DNA of 64,000 nucleotides. Source: Alteripontixanthobacter sp. Lineage in GTDB: Bacteria; Pseudomonadota; Alphaproteobacteria; Sphingomonadales; Sphingomonadaceae. Below the pieces are notes generated by a model, which saw only the letters and a list, made by a program, of their open reading frames with translations, did not search any database and was not told where the DNA came from. The stretch covers positions 2,346,968 to 2,410,967 of the forward strand of contig JBDVPM010000008.1 in assembly GCA_039968605.1 (NCBI GenBank). The letters run 5' to 3'. Below are positions 25,956 through 35,826 of the stretch, piece after piece (positions within the stretch are counted from its first letter, which is position 1; each line of letters starts with the position of its first letter). Made by a program: the position numbers and the translations under genes.

Positions 25956-26294
25956 ATGACCTATGTCGTCACCGACGCGTGCATCAAATGCAAATATACC
26001 GATTGCGTCGAAGTGTGTCCCGTGGACTGTTTCTACGAGGGTGAGAACATGCTGGTCATCAACCCCAGCGAATGCATCGATTGCGGCGTGTGCGAACCCG
26101 AATGTCCGGCGGAGGCAATCCTGCCCGATACCGAGGACGGGCTCGAGAAACTGCTGGAACTCAACACCAAATATTCCGCGGAATGGCCCAATATTACGAG
26201 CCAGAAGGAACCGCCCGCCGATGCCGACGAGCATAAGGGCGAAGAGGGCAAGATGGAAAAATACTTCAGCCCCGAACCGGGCGAAGGCGACTAG
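25956..26294 (+). CDS. fdxA: Ferredoxin FdxA, 7Fe-type
   Basis: The 112-residue ferredoxin has cysteines at 9, 12, 17, 21 and 25, and a second cluster motif [11 protein letters not shown] at 40-50. The spacing Cys9-x7-Cys17-x3-Cys21 fits a [3Fe-4S] plus [4Fe-4S] ferredoxin of the Azotobacter FdI type. The C-terminal half is acidic. The ATG follows GAGGAAA. It is an electron carrier whose redox partners are not evident from context. Confidence 0.94.
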   Translation: MTYVVTDACIKCKYTDCVEVCPVDCFYEGENMLVINPSECIDCGVCEPECPAEAILPDTEDGLEKLLELNTKYSAEWPNITSQKEPPADADEHKGEEGKMEKYFSPEPGEGD

Positions 26295-26340
26295 AAACCT
26301 GCCCTCAGGCGCTGCCATTTGCTGCGTTGCAGCGAAAAGC

Positions 26341-26378
26341 TGGCAATTTTCCCCGTTTCGTGCTATATAATAGATACA
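26341..26378 (+). promoter_or_regulatory. Candidate promoter for carD
   Basis: TATAAT is found at 26366-26371 in a short AT-rich stretch between fdxA and carD; TGCTATATA at 26361-26369 is an overlapping extended -10-like reading. The best -35 candidate, TGGCAA at 26341-26346, is weak with 19 bp spacing. It would give a leader of about 160 nt before carD. No mapped start is available. Confidence 0.4.
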
Positions 26379-26537
26379 CCGCGCCGGTTTGGTCCTGGCG
26401 CGAGGTTTTGACACGGAAAGGTTCGGGACCAGCCCACCCCTTTGCCAAACCGACCAGCGGCCGTTTCACAAGAAGCGCGCCGACGGGTCTTTTGACTATC
26501 TGGCGCAGGCAAACCCGGCACGAGAAAGGACACCTAT

Positions 26538-27077
26538 ATGGCAACCGAAGCTTTGGCCTTCGATGTCGGCGATTACGTTGTTTACCCCAAGCATGGCGTA
26601 GGCCGGGTGATCGAATTGCAGAACGAGGAAATCGCCGGAATGCAGCTGGAGCTGTATGTTCTGCGTTTCGAGAAAGAGCGTATGACCCTGCGCGTGCCGA
26701 CCAACAAGGTCGAAGGCATCGGCATGCGCAAGCTGTCCAGCGACAAGACGCTGAAAGAAGCGATGGAAACGCTCAAGGGCAAGCCCAAGGTCAAGCGGAC
26801 CATGTGGTCGCGCCGCGCGCAGGAATATGAAGCCAAGATCAATTCGGGCGAAATCGTACTGATCGCTGAAGTTACGCGCGACCTGTTCCGCCCGGATGAC
26901 CAGCCGGAACAAAGCTATTCCGAACGCCAGATCTTCGAAGCCGCCTCCAGCCGCCTGGCGCGCGAACTGGCCGCGATGGAAAAGACCGACGAGCCGACCG
27001 CTCTGGAGAAAATCCTCGACGTGCTGCGCGAACACGCGCCGCAATATTACGACAATGACGAGGACGACAAGAAATAG
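26538..27077 (+). CDS. carD: CarD family transcriptional regulator
   Basis: This 179-residue protein has the N-terminal RNA-polymerase-interacting domain (FDVGDYVVYPKHGVGRVIEL) and a helical C-terminal DNA-binding domain with MWSRRAQEYEAKINSGEIVLIAEV. CarD-type factors bind the polymerase beta subunit and stabilise open complexes at promoters such as those of rRNA genes. The ATG follows AAGGA. A strong hairpin at 27125-27147 follows, so carD transcripts probably end there. Confidence 0.94.
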   Translation: MATEALAFDVGDYVVYPKHGVGRVIELQNEEIAGMQLELYVLRFEKERMTLRVPTNKVEGIGMRKLSSDKTLKEAMETLKGKPKVKRTMWSRRAQEYEAKINSGEIVLIAEVTRDLFRPDDQPEQSYSERQIFEAASSRLARELAAMEKTDEPTALEKILDVLREHAPQYYDNDEDDKK

Positions 27078-27124
27078 GCTGGCAGCTTACGGTCATTCGA
27101 CCAGCGCCCGATGCAAATCGATCA

Positions 27125-27147
27125 GGGCCGTCCCATAGGGGCGGCCC
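27125..27147 (+). terminator. 10-bp hairpin after carD
   Basis: GGGCCGTCCC pairs with GGGGCGGCCC (one U-G wobble) around a three-base ATA loop, followed by TTGTCAT. The stem is strong but the T-run is short. It lies 48 nt after the carD stop and before the start of the GIN-domain lipoprotein gene. Confidence 0.65.
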
Positions 27148-27224
27148 TTGTCATATCCGGCTTGTCCGCCGCGCTGCGCTGTATTATATCGGCAACACGC
27201 TATCTTGGCTGTTGGAGAGAAATC

Positions 27225-28013
27225 ATGCCGCGCCCCTTTTTCAAAACCATCCTGCCGTTTGCCGCGATCGGCCTCGCCGCAGCCTTGTCGGGGTGTAGCT
27301 GGACCGAGAGAATGGGCGGTTTCGATGGGGTTCCGCTCGCCGAGCTCGACATGACGGGAGAAGCGCCGACCGGCGTGGCGCTGGCGGGGCCGGACCGGCT
27401 GATCGTAACCGAAGGAGCGGCGCTCGATATCGACGTGGAAGCCGATCCGGAAATTGCGGATTTGCTGCGCTTCAAAATCGAGGATGGCGTGCTGGGCGTC
27501 GGTCGCGAGAACTCCGATTGGAAGGACCGCATGTCCTCCTCCGGCAAGGCGATTATCCGTGTCACGATGCCTTCCCTCAATTCGGTCGAGGTCGCGGGAT
27601 CGGGCACGGTCGAAGCCGCCCGGGTGGAAGGCGATGCCGCGATCGATATCGCCGGATCGGGCAAAGTGATGATCGCCGCCATCGAGGCCGGCAGTCTGAA
27701 TGTCGAGATCGCCGGGAGCGGGACGGTTACCGGGGCCGGCACCGCCAACTCATTGTCGCTGGAAATCGCCGGGTCGGGTGATGTCGACCTGGAAAAGCTG
27801 CAGGCAGGCAGCGCCACTATCGACATTGCCGGTTCGGGCGATGCAATTTTCGCTTCCGACGGCGAAGTAAAGGCAAGCATCGCCGGGTCTGGCGATGTGG
27901 TGGTGATCGGCCGGGCCAGATGTTCGGTCAAGACCGCCGGGTCGGGCTCTCTGACCTGTCGTCCAGCCGATAGCGAGGCGGATACGGATGCCAGTGAAAC
28001 TGCCGACAGCTAA
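27225..28013 (+). CDS. GIN domain-containing lipoprotein (DUF2807)
   Basis: The 262-residue product begins with a lipoprotein signal ending in LSGC near residue 24, so it should be anchored to a membrane in the envelope. The rest is the head-GIN fold (DUF2807), a beta-solenoid with at least six recurring VEIAGSG / IDIAGSG units from about residue 120 to 245. ATG 27225 follows GGAGAG by about 6 nt and gives a proper signal; an earlier in-frame start at 27111 does not. Function is unknown; such proteins are proposed envelope or adhesin-like components. Confidence 0.85.
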   Translation: MPRPFFKTILPFAAIGLAAALSGCSWTERMGGFDGVPLAELDMTGEAPTGVALAGPDRLIVTEGAALDIDVEADPEIADLLRFKIEDGVLGVGRENSDWKDRMSSSGKAIIRVTMPSLNSVEVAGSGTVEAARVEGDAAIDIAGSGKVMIAAIEAGSLNVEIAGSGTVTGAGTANSLSLEIAGSGDVDLEKLQAGSATIDIAGSGDAIFASDGEVKASIAGSGDVVVIGRARCSVKTAGSGSLTCRPADSEADTDASETADS

Positions 28014-28066
28014 ATTATCGAGATATTCAGCATATTGTGGTTAGGCCGCGCGTGAAAGGATTTTTC

Positions 28067-28423
28067 ATGCGCGGTTTTTCCGTTTTCTTCGCCATGGCGG
28101 CATCGCTCGCCCTGTCGGGCTGTATCGCACGCACGGCCGTCGATGTCGTGACCGCACCGGTTCGTGCGGTTGGCAAGGCCTATGACTGGGCCACGGTCAG
28201 CCAGTCCGAAAAGGACGAAAAGCGCGGCCGCGTGATGCGCGAGCGCGAGGAACGGCTGGGTAAGCTGGAGCGGCGCTATGAAAACCAGCTCGAAGATTGC
28301 GAGGAAGGCAGCCGCAAGGCCTGCAAAAAGGCGCGCAAGACCTATGCCGAGATCGAGGATCTGATGCCTTCCATGCCCCGCGCTCCGGCCGATTGGCAGG
28401 GTGATGGCTCGCGCAATCGATAG
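28067..28423 (+). CDS. Small predicted lipoprotein
   Basis: The 118-residue protein has a signal peptide with lipobox LSGC near residue 21. The mature part is highly charged, with a helical stretch rich in Glu/Arg/Lys (KRGRVMREREERLGKLERRYENQLED), and has two further cysteines. ATG 28067 follows AAGGA and gives the better signal than a GTG ten codons earlier. I cannot name a family. It lies 53 bp after the GIN-domain gene in the same direction. Confidence 0.78.
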   Translation: MRGFSVFFAMAASLALSGCIARTAVDVVTAPVRAVGKAYDWATVSQSEKDEKRGRVMREREERLGKLERRYENQLEDCEEGSRKACKKARKTYAEIEDLMPSMPRAPADWQGDGSRNR

Positions 28424-28488
28424 CTACCAACTTCGTCGGCCTACGCATCGTTTGCGACCGGCGCGCAGCTTGGTCTAAGGCTGCCAGC

Positions 28489-29382
28489 ATGACGGCACCA
28501 CACCACGCGCAGCGCAAGATGCGATCCTGGCTGTTCGCCCCCGGCGACAGCGAAAAGAAAATGGCCAAGGCAGCGGCAAGCGCCGCCGATATCGCGATAT
28601 TCGACCTGGAAGATGCGGTGGTGGAAGGCAGCAAGCCCCTCGCCCGCACGATGATCCACGATTTCCTGGCTGCGCATCATGGGCACCGCGAGCGTATCTT
28701 CGTCCGCGTCAATCCGCTCGACGGGCCGCATACGCTGGATGACCTTGCTGCGGTGATGCCCGCCAGGCCGGGCGGTATCATGCTGCCCAAAGTGTATGGC
28801 CGCGAAGATGTCGAGACGCTCGACAAGTACCTCTCTGCGCTGGAAGTGGCGAACGGGATCGAGCGAGGCTCCACCCCCGTAATCGTGCTGGTCACCGAAG
28901 TGGCGGAGGCGATGTTCCACGCCGGGAGCTACAAAGACGCGCCGCGCGTGATCGCGCTGACCTGGGGGGCGGAGGATTTGGCCGATTCGATCGGTGCGGC
29001 GTCCAATACCCGTCCCGATGGCAGTTTCGGCTTCACTTACGAACTGGCGCGCAGCCTGTGCCTGTTGGGTGCTGCAAGTGCGGGCGTGGCGGCGATCGAG
29101 ACCGTGCAGCCCGATTTTCGCGACTTGGACGGGCTGAAGGACCGCGCCGAGCGCGTGCGCCGCGACGGCTATCGCGGAATGCTCGCAATCCACCCGGCGC
29201 AGGTGGACATCATCAACGCCGCCTTCACGCCGAGCGCGGAGGAGATCGACGATGCGCGCGAAATCGTCGCGCTGTTCGCAGCCAATCCGGAAGCGGGAAC
29301 GATAGGTTACAAGGGCGGCATGCTCGACCGCCCGCATCTCTCGCGCGCGCAGCAATTGCTGGCGCAAATCCAGCAGGACTGA
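28489..29382 (+). CDS. HpcH/HpaI aldolase-citrate lyase family protein (CoA ester lyase)
   Basis: This 297-residue TIM-barrel enzyme has RSWLFAPGDSEKKMAKA, FDLEDAVVEGSK, RVNPLDGPHTLDDL and a C-terminal LAIHPAQVDIINAAF, the pattern of CitE-like lyases and malyl/citramalyl-CoA lyases. It would split a hydroxyacyl-CoA into an acyl-CoA and an oxo acid using Mg2+ held by the Glu/Asp of the second and third motifs. There are no citrate-lyase alpha or gamma genes nearby, so citrate lyase proper is unlikely. Confidence 0.87.
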   Translation: MTAPHHAQRKMRSWLFAPGDSEKKMAKAAASAADIAIFDLEDAVVEGSKPLARTMIHDFLAAHHGHRERIFVRVNPLDGPHTLDDLAAVMPARPGGIMLPKVYGREDVETLDKYLSALEVANGIERGSTPVIVLVTEVAEAMFHAGSYKDAPRVIALTWGAEDLADSIGAASNTRPDGSFGFTYELARSLCLLGAASAGVAAIETVQPDFRDLDGLKDRAERVRRDGYRGMLAIHPAQVDIINAAFTPSAEEIDDAREIVALFAANPEAGTIGYKGGMLDRPHLSRAQQLLAQIQQD

Positions 29383-29391
29383 ACCGGGATT

Positions 29392-30138
29392 TCAGCTAGC
29401 CGACTGCATCGCAGCGACCTCTGCCAGCACCCGCTCGGCCAGTTCCGCGCGGCAAATCAGCAGGTCCGGCAGCGATACATCGCGCCGATTATACACCAGC
29501 GGCGAACCATCGATGCGCGAGCAATGCAGTCCGTGGGCCAGCGCCACCGCCGCCGGTGCGCAGCTATCCCATTCATATTGACCGCCGCTATGCAGATAAA
29601 TCTCCGCTTCGCCGCGCACGATCGCCATCGCTTTGGCTCCGGCGCTGCCCATCGGCCGCAACTCGGCGTCAAGCTTCTCGGCAACGGCAACCGCTTCTTT
29701 TGCCGGACGTGTGCGGCTGACCACCATCCTCGGGGTTTGCGGCGCTTCGGGCAAAGGCTCTGGCCGATCGGTCCGCAAAACGAGATCGAGCCCTGGTAGC
29801 GCAACCGCACCGATCCGGGGCTTCCCGGCGATGGCGAGCGCCACATGCACCGCCCAATCCGTGCGGCCTTCGCCATATTCGCGCGTGCCGTCCACCGGAT
29901 CGATGATCCAGACGCGGTCTTTTTCCAACCGCTCCTGGGTATCGCGGCTCTCTTCCGAAAGAACGCCATCTTCGGGGCGATATTCCTGCAGAGCGGCGAC
30001 AAGCAGGCGGTTGGCCGCAGCATCCCCGGCATCGCCCAATGCCCGTCCGGTCAATTCCCCGGTGGCGCGCAGATCGAGCAACAACTTGCCCGCATCGCGC
30101 GCCAGTTGCGCAGCCAGTTCGCCGTCGCTCATGCTCAT
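29392..30138 (-). CDS. cysQ: 3'(2'),5'-bisphosphate nucleotidase CysQ
   Basis: CysQ removes the 3'-phosphate from PAP, the by-product of sulfate assimilation. The 248-residue protein has the inositol-monophosphatase-type metal motif [15 protein letters not shown] and the second motif [16 protein letters not shown]. Its start overlaps the cysNC stop as ATGA. That context, directly after cysDNC, supports CysQ over a general inositol monophosphatase. A second in-frame ATG two codons later is possible. Confidence 0.92.
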   Translation of the reverse strand: MSMSDGELAAQLARDAGKLLLDLRATGELTGRALGDAGDAAANRLLVAALQEYRPEDGVLSEESRDTQERLEKDRVWIIDPVDGTREYGEGRTDWAVHVALAIAGKPRIGAVALPGLDLVLRTDRPEPLPEAPQTPRMVVSRTRPAKEAVAVAEKLDAELRPMGSAGAKAMAIVRGEAEIYLHSGGQYEWDSCAPAAVALAHGLHCSRIDGSPLVYNRRDVSLPDLLICRAELAERVLAEVAAMQSAS

Positions 30139-32066
30139 TTCAGCGGCAGGATCTGGCGGATGATATGTTCGGCGGCCTCGGCCGGCGACATGGCGACCGT
30201 GTTGACCACGATATCGGGCTGTTCGGGCGCTTCATAGGGACTGTCGATCCCGGTGAAGTTCTTCAACTTGCCTTCTCGCGCTTTCTTGTAGAGGCCCTTC
30301 ACATCGCGTTCTTCCGCGACCTCCAGCGGCGTATCGACGAATATCTCGATATACTCGCCTTCGGGCAACATCTCGCGAACCATCTGCCGTTCGGCGCGGA
30401 ACGGGCTGATGAAGGCGGTCAGCACGATCAGCCCGGCATCGGTCATCAGCCGCGCGACCTCCCCGATCCGGCGGATATTCTCGATACGGTCGGCATCGGT
30501 GAAGCCCAGATCCTTATTGAGCCCGTGCCGGACATTGTCGCCATCGAGCAGGAAGGTGTGTCGGTTCATCAGATTGAGCTGCTTCTCCACCTCATTGGCG
30601 ATGGTCGATTTGCCCGAACCGGACAGGCCGGTGAACCACAGCACGCGCGGTGCCTGGTTCTTTAGCCGGGCATGTTCCTCGCGCGTGACATCGACCGGCT
30701 GCCAATGCACGTTTTGCGCGCGTCGCAGGCTGAAATGCAGCATCCCGGCCGCCACCGTGCGGTTGGTGATCTTGTCGATCAGGATGAAGCCGCCCAGCGC
30801 CCGGTTGATCGCACCATCCTCGGCATAGGGGGCAAAAGTGATCGGGCGCTCTGTATGCAATTCCGCCACGCCGATCGCATTCAGCTCCAGCGTCTTGGCG
30901 GCGAGGTGATCCATGCTGTTGACGTTGATCTCGTATTTCGGTTCCTGCACCGTGGCGGAGACCGTTTGCGCGCCGAGCTTCAGCCAATAGGCGCGTCCCG
31001 GCAGCATCGGTTCGTCATCCATCCATACGATAGTGGTCTCGAACTGATCGGAAACCTGCGGCGGATCGTCGGCGGATGCGATGACGTTCCCACGCGAGCA
31101 ATCGATCTCGTCTTCCAGCGTCAGCGTGACCGACTGGCCCGCCTGCGCCTCGTCCAGCTCGCCATCGAAAGTGACGATCGATTTGATCGCGCTGGTCTTG
31201 CCGCTGGGCAGGATACGCACCGCATCGCCCGGTTTGACCGAGCCGCTTGCCACCAGTCCTGAAAATCCGCGAAAGTCGAGATTGGGCCGATTGACCCATT
31301 GCACCGGCATGCGGAAAGCGGATGCCACGTCATCTGCGCCGCCATGCTCGACGCTCTCCAGATGGTCGATCAGCGGCGGTCCCTCATAATACGGGGTGTT
31401 GGCCGAAGGCGCCGCAATATTGTCACCCTTGAAGCCCGAAATCGGCATCGCGGTGAAGCTCTCGATCCCGATTTCATTGGCGAAGGCTTGGTAGTCGGCA
31501 ACGATAGCGTCGTAGGTTTCGCGGTCGTAGCCGACCAGATCCATCTTGTTCACTGCCAGCACGAAATTTCGGATGCCGAGCAGGTGGCACAGATAGCTGT
31601 GGCGGCGGGTCTGCACCAGCACACCCTTGCGCGCATCGACCAGGATCACCGCCAGATCGGCGGTGGATGCGCCGGTGACCATGTTGCGCGTATATTGCTC
31701 GTGCCCCGGACAATCGGCGACGATGAATTTGCGTTTTTCGGTGGTGAAGAAGCGATAGGCGACATCGATGGTGATGCCCTGTTCGCGCTCGGCCGCCAGC
31801 CCGTCGACCAGCAGGGCGAAATCGATATCCTGCCCTTGCGTACCGACGCGCTTGCTGTCGCTTTCGAGACTGGCCAGCTGGTCTTCGAAAATCATCTTCG
31901 AATCGTAGAGCAGCCGCCCGATCAGGGTGGACTTGCCATCATCCACGCTGCCGCAAGTGATGAAGCGCAGCATGGTCTTGTGCTGATGCGTATCGAGATA
32001 GGCATCGATATCCTCGGCGATCAGCGCATCGGTTTCATAGGTATTGCCGGGGTCGATGTCGGCCAT
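30135..32066 (-). CDS. cysNC: Sulfate adenylyltransferase subunit 1 fused to adenylylsulfate kinase
   Basis: This bifunctional 643-residue protein joins a GTPase (G1 motif [10 protein letters not shown] near residue 38, later [12 protein letters not shown] and NKMDL) with a C-terminal APS kinase beginning around residue 460 ([15 protein letters not shown]). With CysD it makes adenylylsulfate from ATP and sulfate driven by GTP, then phosphorylates it to PAPS. It overlaps the cysD stop by one base (TGATG) and is followed by cysQ. The fused form is common in alphaproteobacteria. Confidence 0.96.
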   Translation of the reverse strand: MADIDPGNTYETDALIAEDIDAYLDTHQHKTMLRFITCGSVDDGKSTLIGRLLYDSKMIFEDQLASLESDSKRVGTQGQDIDFALLVDGLAAEREQGITIDVAYRFFTTEKRKFIVADCPGHEQYTRNMVTGASTADLAVILVDARKGVLVQTRRHSYLCHLLGIRNFVLAVNKMDLVGYDRETYDAIVADYQAFANEIGIESFTAMPISGFKGDNIAAPSANTPYYEGPPLIDHLESVEHGGADDVASAFRMPVQWVNRPNLDFRGFSGLVASGSVKPGDAVRILPSGKTSAIKSIVTFDGELDEAQAGQSVTLTLEDEIDCSRGNVIASADDPPQVSDQFETTIVWMDDEPMLPGRAYWLKLGAQTVSATVQEPKYEINVNSMDHLAAKTLELNAIGVAELHTERPITFAPYAEDGAINRALGGFILIDKITNRTVAAGMLHFSLRRAQNVHWQPVDVTREEHARLKNQAPRVLWFTGLSGSGKSTIANEVEKQLNLMNRHTFLLDGDNVRHGLNKDLGFTDADRIENIRRIGEVARLMTDAGLIVLTAFISPFRAERQMVREMLPEGEYIEIFVDTPLEVAEERDVKGLYKKAREGKLKNFTGIDSPYEAPEQPDIVVNTVAMSPAEAAEHIIRQILPLK

Positions 32067-32965
32067 CAGAAGTACCCCTCCTGCTTCTTCTTCTCCATCG
32101 ATGCGTCGCCCGATTCGCGGTCGATCGCACGGCCCTGGCGTTCCGAAGTGGTAGTCAGCAGCATTTCCTGAATGACCTGCGGCAAGGTGGTCGCTTCGCT
32201 TTCGACCGCCCCGGTCAGGGGGTAGCAGCCCAGCGTGCGGAAGCGGATGGAGCGCATTTGCGGCTCCTCCCCCTCGGCCAGCGGAAAACGCTCGTCATCG
32301 ACCATTACCAGCATTCCGTCACGCTCTACCGTAGGGCGCTCGGCCGAGAGGTAGAGCGGGACGATCTCGATATTTTCCAGATGGATATATTGCCAGATAT
32401 CCAGTTCGGTCCAGTTGGACAAAGGGAACACGCGGATGCTTTCGCCCTTGGCTTTGCGCGTGTTGTAGAGGTTCCACAATTCGGGCCGCTGGTCCTTCGG
32501 GTCCCAGCCATGGCTGGCCGTGCGGAACGAAAAAATGCGCTCCTTCGCCCGCGCCTTTTCCTCGTCTCGCCGCGCGCCGCCGAACGCTGCATCGAAACCG
32601 TATTTGTCGAGCGCCTGCTTGAGCCCCTGTGTCTTCCACATATCGGTATGCAGCGCGCCATGATCGAACGGGTTGATCCCGCGCTCCTCAGCTTCGGGGT
32701 TCTGGTGGACGAGCAGTTCCATCCCGGCATCCGCCGCGCTCTTTTCGCGCAATTCGTACATCGCCTGAAACTTCCAAGTCGTATCGACATGCAGCAGAGG
32801 AAACGGCGGCGGCGAGGGATAGAATGCCTTTTTCGCCAGATGCAGCATCACCGCGCTGTCCTTGCCGATCGAATAGAGCATTACCGGCTTATCCGCATCC
32901 GCCACCACTTCGCGCATGATGTGGATGCTCTCTGCTTCGAGCCGTTGGAGATGGGTCAGGGTCAT
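32066..32965 (-). CDS. cysD: Sulfate adenylyltransferase subunit 2
   Basis: CysD is the catalytic ATP-sulfurylase subunit. The 299-residue protein has the PP-loop motif [19 protein letters not shown], the HVDTTWKF motif and a conserved [17 protein letters not shown] block, and ends in a basic tail. It is the promoter-proximal gene of cysD-cysNC-cysQ. The 113 bp upstream gap to tsaC holds the likely promoter, but I see no clear regulator site. Confidence 0.96.
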   Translation of the reverse strand: MTLTHLQRLEAESIHIMREVVADADKPVMLYSIGKDSAVMLHLAKKAFYPSPPPFPLLHVDTTWKFQAMYELREKSAADAGMELLVHQNPEAEERGINPFDHGALHTDMWKTQGLKQALDKYGFDAAFGGARRDEEKARAKERIFSFRTASHGWDPKDQRPELWNLYNTRKAKGESIRVFPLSNWTELDIWQYIHLENIEIVPLYLSAERPTVERDGMLVMVDDERFPLAEGEEPQMRSIRFRTLGCYPLTGAVESEATTLPQVIQEMLLTTTSERQGRAIDRESGDASMEKKKQEGYF

Positions 32966-33078
32966 GGCATCAGCATAGTGGCGAGGTACAAGGGGCGGGC
33001 TAGCGATATAGACGCAGCGGACGGCGCGCTCACCAATGATTTAATGCTGCAATCCATTGTTTTCCTTTATCCGCCCCT

Positions 33079-34032
33079 TCACCGCGACGCACGGCGCAGG
33101 CGGTCGTTGATCGCGGTGCCGATACCGCCGCCGGGAATCGGGGCAACCGCGATACGCGGCCTGGCCGAGGCGGCTGCAGCATGAAGCGCGCTGTAAAGAC
33201 GCGATGCCGCTTCGGCGAGATCGGCCGCGGCGGACAGGGTCACATCGCCCGGAATATCGGCAAACCCGATATGAAACTCGTCCTGCTCCGCGCGAATCGC
33301 CCCAAGCCTCAGCGGCTTGCCCGGCGAGTAATGGCGCTCCAGCTGCCCGGGCGCTTCGATCATGGCAGACCGCTCGGGCGGTTCCCATTCCTTGCCGAGC
33401 ACTTGCCGGTGGAGCGCGGCAATATCGACCGGTCCGGGGCGCAATTCCTGCCACTCGCCATTACCCCGGATTGCCAGAATACTCGATTCAATGCCCTGCG
33501 CGCTCTCCCCGCCATCCAGCACCAGCGCAATTCGTCCGCCGAGCGAGCCGAGAACATGCGCTGCGCTGGTCGGGCTGAGCGCGTTGCTGCGATTGGCGCT
33601 GGGCGCGGCAAGCGGCAGGCCGCACTGCTGCAGCACGGCGCGCATGACCGGATGGGCCGGGCATCGCAGCGCTATCGTATCCAGCCCGGCGGTGACCGCC
33701 GGCGCGATCCCGGCATCCTTGCGCAACGGCAATACCAAGGTGAGTGCGCCGGGCCATGCTGCATCGGCGGCAGCCTGCGCATCTTCGCTGAACTGCGCCA
33801 GCCGCTCGGCCTGCTCGAGATTCGCCACATGGACGATCAACGGGTTGAAGCTGGGCCGTCCCTTCGCCCGGTAGATTCCGGCCACTGCATCGTCGCTGTC
33901 GGCGCGGGCGGCCAGGCCGTAAACCGTTTCGGTCGGCAGCGCGACCAGCTCCCCTTCGCGCAGCAAAGCGGCGGCATGCGCAATCGCCGCCGCATTCGCC
34001 TCCCGCACTTCCGTAGCGTTCTTGCCGCCCAT
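33079..34032 (-). CDS. L-threonylcarbamoyladenylate synthase (Sua5/YwlC type)
   Basis: The enzyme makes threonylcarbamoyl-AMP for the t6A modification of ANN-decoding tRNAs. The 317-residue protein has the YrdC core (LVALPTETVYGLAARA, KGRPSFNPLIVHV, PLAAPSANRSNALSPT) followed by a linker and a Sua5 C-terminal domain. It is therefore the long Sua5 form rather than the short TsaC form. It is divergent from the acyl-CoA dehydrogenase gene. Confidence 0.93.
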   Translation of the reverse strand: MGGKNATEVREANAAAIAHAAALLREGELVALPTETVYGLAARADSDDAVAGIYRAKGRPSFNPLIVHVANLEQAERLAQFSEDAQAAADAAWPGALTLVLPLRKDAGIAPAVTAGLDTIALRCPAHPVMRAVLQQCGLPLAAPSANRSNALSPTSAAHVLGSLGGRIALVLDGGESAQGIESSILAIRGNGEWQELRPGPVDIAALHRQVLGKEWEPPERSAMIEAPGQLERHYSPGKPLRLGAIRAEQDEFHIGFADIPGDVTLSAAADLAEAASRLYSALHAAAASARPRIAVAPIPGGGIGTAINDRLRRASR

Positions 34033-34082
34033 GCCCGCGCGCTATAGGTGACGGGTAGTAAAGCCAAGAGGACTTCGCCGCC

Positions 34083-35825
34083 GTGACACCTTTCGCCCCC
34101 GCCACGCAGGACCAACTGCTCGCCATCAAGATCAATGCCGGGATCGGCGATCTCGCCCAATCCGAACGCTTTGCCGCGGCCGAGCCGGACATGGTGGAAG
34201 CCATCGTGGAAGGGGTCGGCCAGTTCGCCGCCGGAGAATTCGCGCCGCTCAACCGGGTGGGAGACCTGGAAGGTGCGAAGCTGGAAAACGGTGTCGTGCG
34301 CCTGCCCGACGGCTTTGCGAATGCTTACCAGCATTATGTCGAACAGGGTTGGAACGCGATTGCCTCGCCAGAGGAATTCGGCGGACAGGGCCTGCCCTTC
34401 ACGCTTGCGGTCAACGTGATCGAGAATCTGGGCAGCGCCAATATGGCCTTCACCCTGCTCCCCATGCTGTCGGTCGGGGCGATCGAGGCGCTGGAGGCAC
34501 ATGGCAGCGCGGATCAGAAGGCGCGCTACATGGCCGATCTGGTCAGCGGCAAATGGTCCGGCACGATGAATCTGACCGAACCGCAAGCGGGCAGCGATGT
34601 CGGCGCGTTGCGCAGCACGGCGCATCCCATCGAAGATGGCGAACATGCTGGCAAATACCGGATCAAGGGCCAGAAGATCTACATCACCTGGGGTGAACAT
34701 GAACTGGCCGAGAATATCGTCCACCTGGTGCTGGCGCGCACTCCCGATGCGCCCGAAGGATCGCGCGGTATCTCGCTGTTCGTGGTGCCCAAATACCATG
34801 TGAAGGATGATGGCACGCTGGGTTCGCACAACGATCTGCGCTGCGTGAGTATCGAGCACAAGCTGGGCATCAACGCCTCGCCCACCTGCGTCATGTCTTA
34901 CGGCGATAATGACGAATGTATCGGCGAACTGGTCAGCGCGGAAAATCGCGGATTGATGGCGATGTTCACGATGATGAACAATGCGCGGATCAATGTCGGC
35001 AGCCAGGGTGTGCAGATCGCCGAACGTGCGCTCCAACAGGCGCAGAGCTACGCCAAGGAACGTATCCAGTCGGCCCGGGCCGGCTCGCCGGACAAGAACC
35101 CGGTGGCGATCCTGGAGCACCCCGATGTGCGCCGGATGATCCTGCGGATGAAAGCGCAGACCGAAGCGATGCGTGCGCTGCTCTATTACACCTGCGGCCA
35201 AGTCGATCGCGGCACGCTGGGCGACGAGGCTGCGAAGTCACGCGCCGAAGTGCTGGTCCCGATGATCAAGGCATGGGGCACCGATACCGGTATCGAAGTG
35301 GCCTCGCTTGGTATCCAGGTCCATGGCGGCATGGGTTTCGTGGAGGAAACGGGCGCGGCGCAGCATTGGCGCGATTCGCGGATCGCGCCGATCTACGAAG
35401 GCACCAATGGCATCCAGGCCGCCGATCTGGTTACTCGCAAGCTCGGTATGGAAGACGGCGCTGCCTATATCGGCCTGATGGAAGAGATCGCTCGCGATGC
35501 GGCGGACGAGCCTACTCTGTTTGCGCTGGCGGGCGATTGCGCGGCCATCGCAAAATGGATGCGCGAAGATTCCAGCCTGGACGACCGGCTGGCGGGCAGC
35601 GTGCCTTTTACCGAAATGAGCGCGGTTGCCGTGGCCGCATGGCAGATGATGAAGCAGGCCGCAGCGGTCGCCTCGGGCGAAGCACCGGCGCTGTCGCAGA
35701 CCAAGCCGGTCACGGCGCGCTTCTTCCTCGACCGGATCGTGCCGGAAGCTGCCGGGCTGAAAGCCGCCGCGACCGGCGGGGCCAGCGCGCTTTACGAACT
35801 CAGCGCGGAACAGCTCGTCGCCTAG
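34083..35825 (+). CDS. Acyl-CoA dehydrogenase with C-terminal extension domain
   Basis: This 580-residue FAD enzyme has MNLTEPQAGSDVGALRS (flavin/substrate signature), a central LGSHNDLRCVSIEHKLGI, the catalytic-region IYEGTNGIQAADLV and an added C-terminal helical domain of about 120 residues. The closest type is the larger acyl-CoA dehydrogenase subfamily (FadE/AidB-like length). The start is GTG at 34083, about 10 nt after AAGAGGAC. It acts in beta-oxidation of an unknown acyl-CoA. It is convergent with the PQQ-type dehydrogenase gene. Confidence 0.9.
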   Translation: MTPFAPATQDQLLAIKINAGIGDLAQSERFAAAEPDMVEAIVEGVGQFAAGEFAPLNRVGDLEGAKLENGVVRLPDGFANAYQHYVEQGWNAIASPEEFGGQGLPFTLAVNVIENLGSANMAFTLLPMLSVGAIEALEAHGSADQKARYMADLVSGKWSGTMNLTEPQAGSDVGALRSTAHPIEDGEHAGKYRIKGQKIYITWGEHELAENIVHLVLARTPDAPEGSRGISLFVVPKYHVKDDGTLGSHNDLRCVSIEHKLGINASPTCVMSYGDNDECIGELVSAENRGLMAMFTMMNNARINVGSQGVQIAERALQQAQSYAKERIQSARAGSPDKNPVAILEHPDVRRMILRMKAQTEAMRALLYYTCGQVDRGTLGDEAAKSRAEVLVPMIKAWGTDTGIEVASLGIQVHGGMGFVEETGAAQHWRDSRIAPIYEGTNGIQAADLVTRKLGMEDGAAYIGLMEEIARDAADEPTLFALAGDCAAIAKWMREDSSLDDRLAGSVPFTEMSAVAVAAWQMMKQAAAVASGEAPALSQTKPVTARFFLDRIVPEAAGLKAAATGGASALYELSAEQLVA

Positions 35826-35826
35826 C

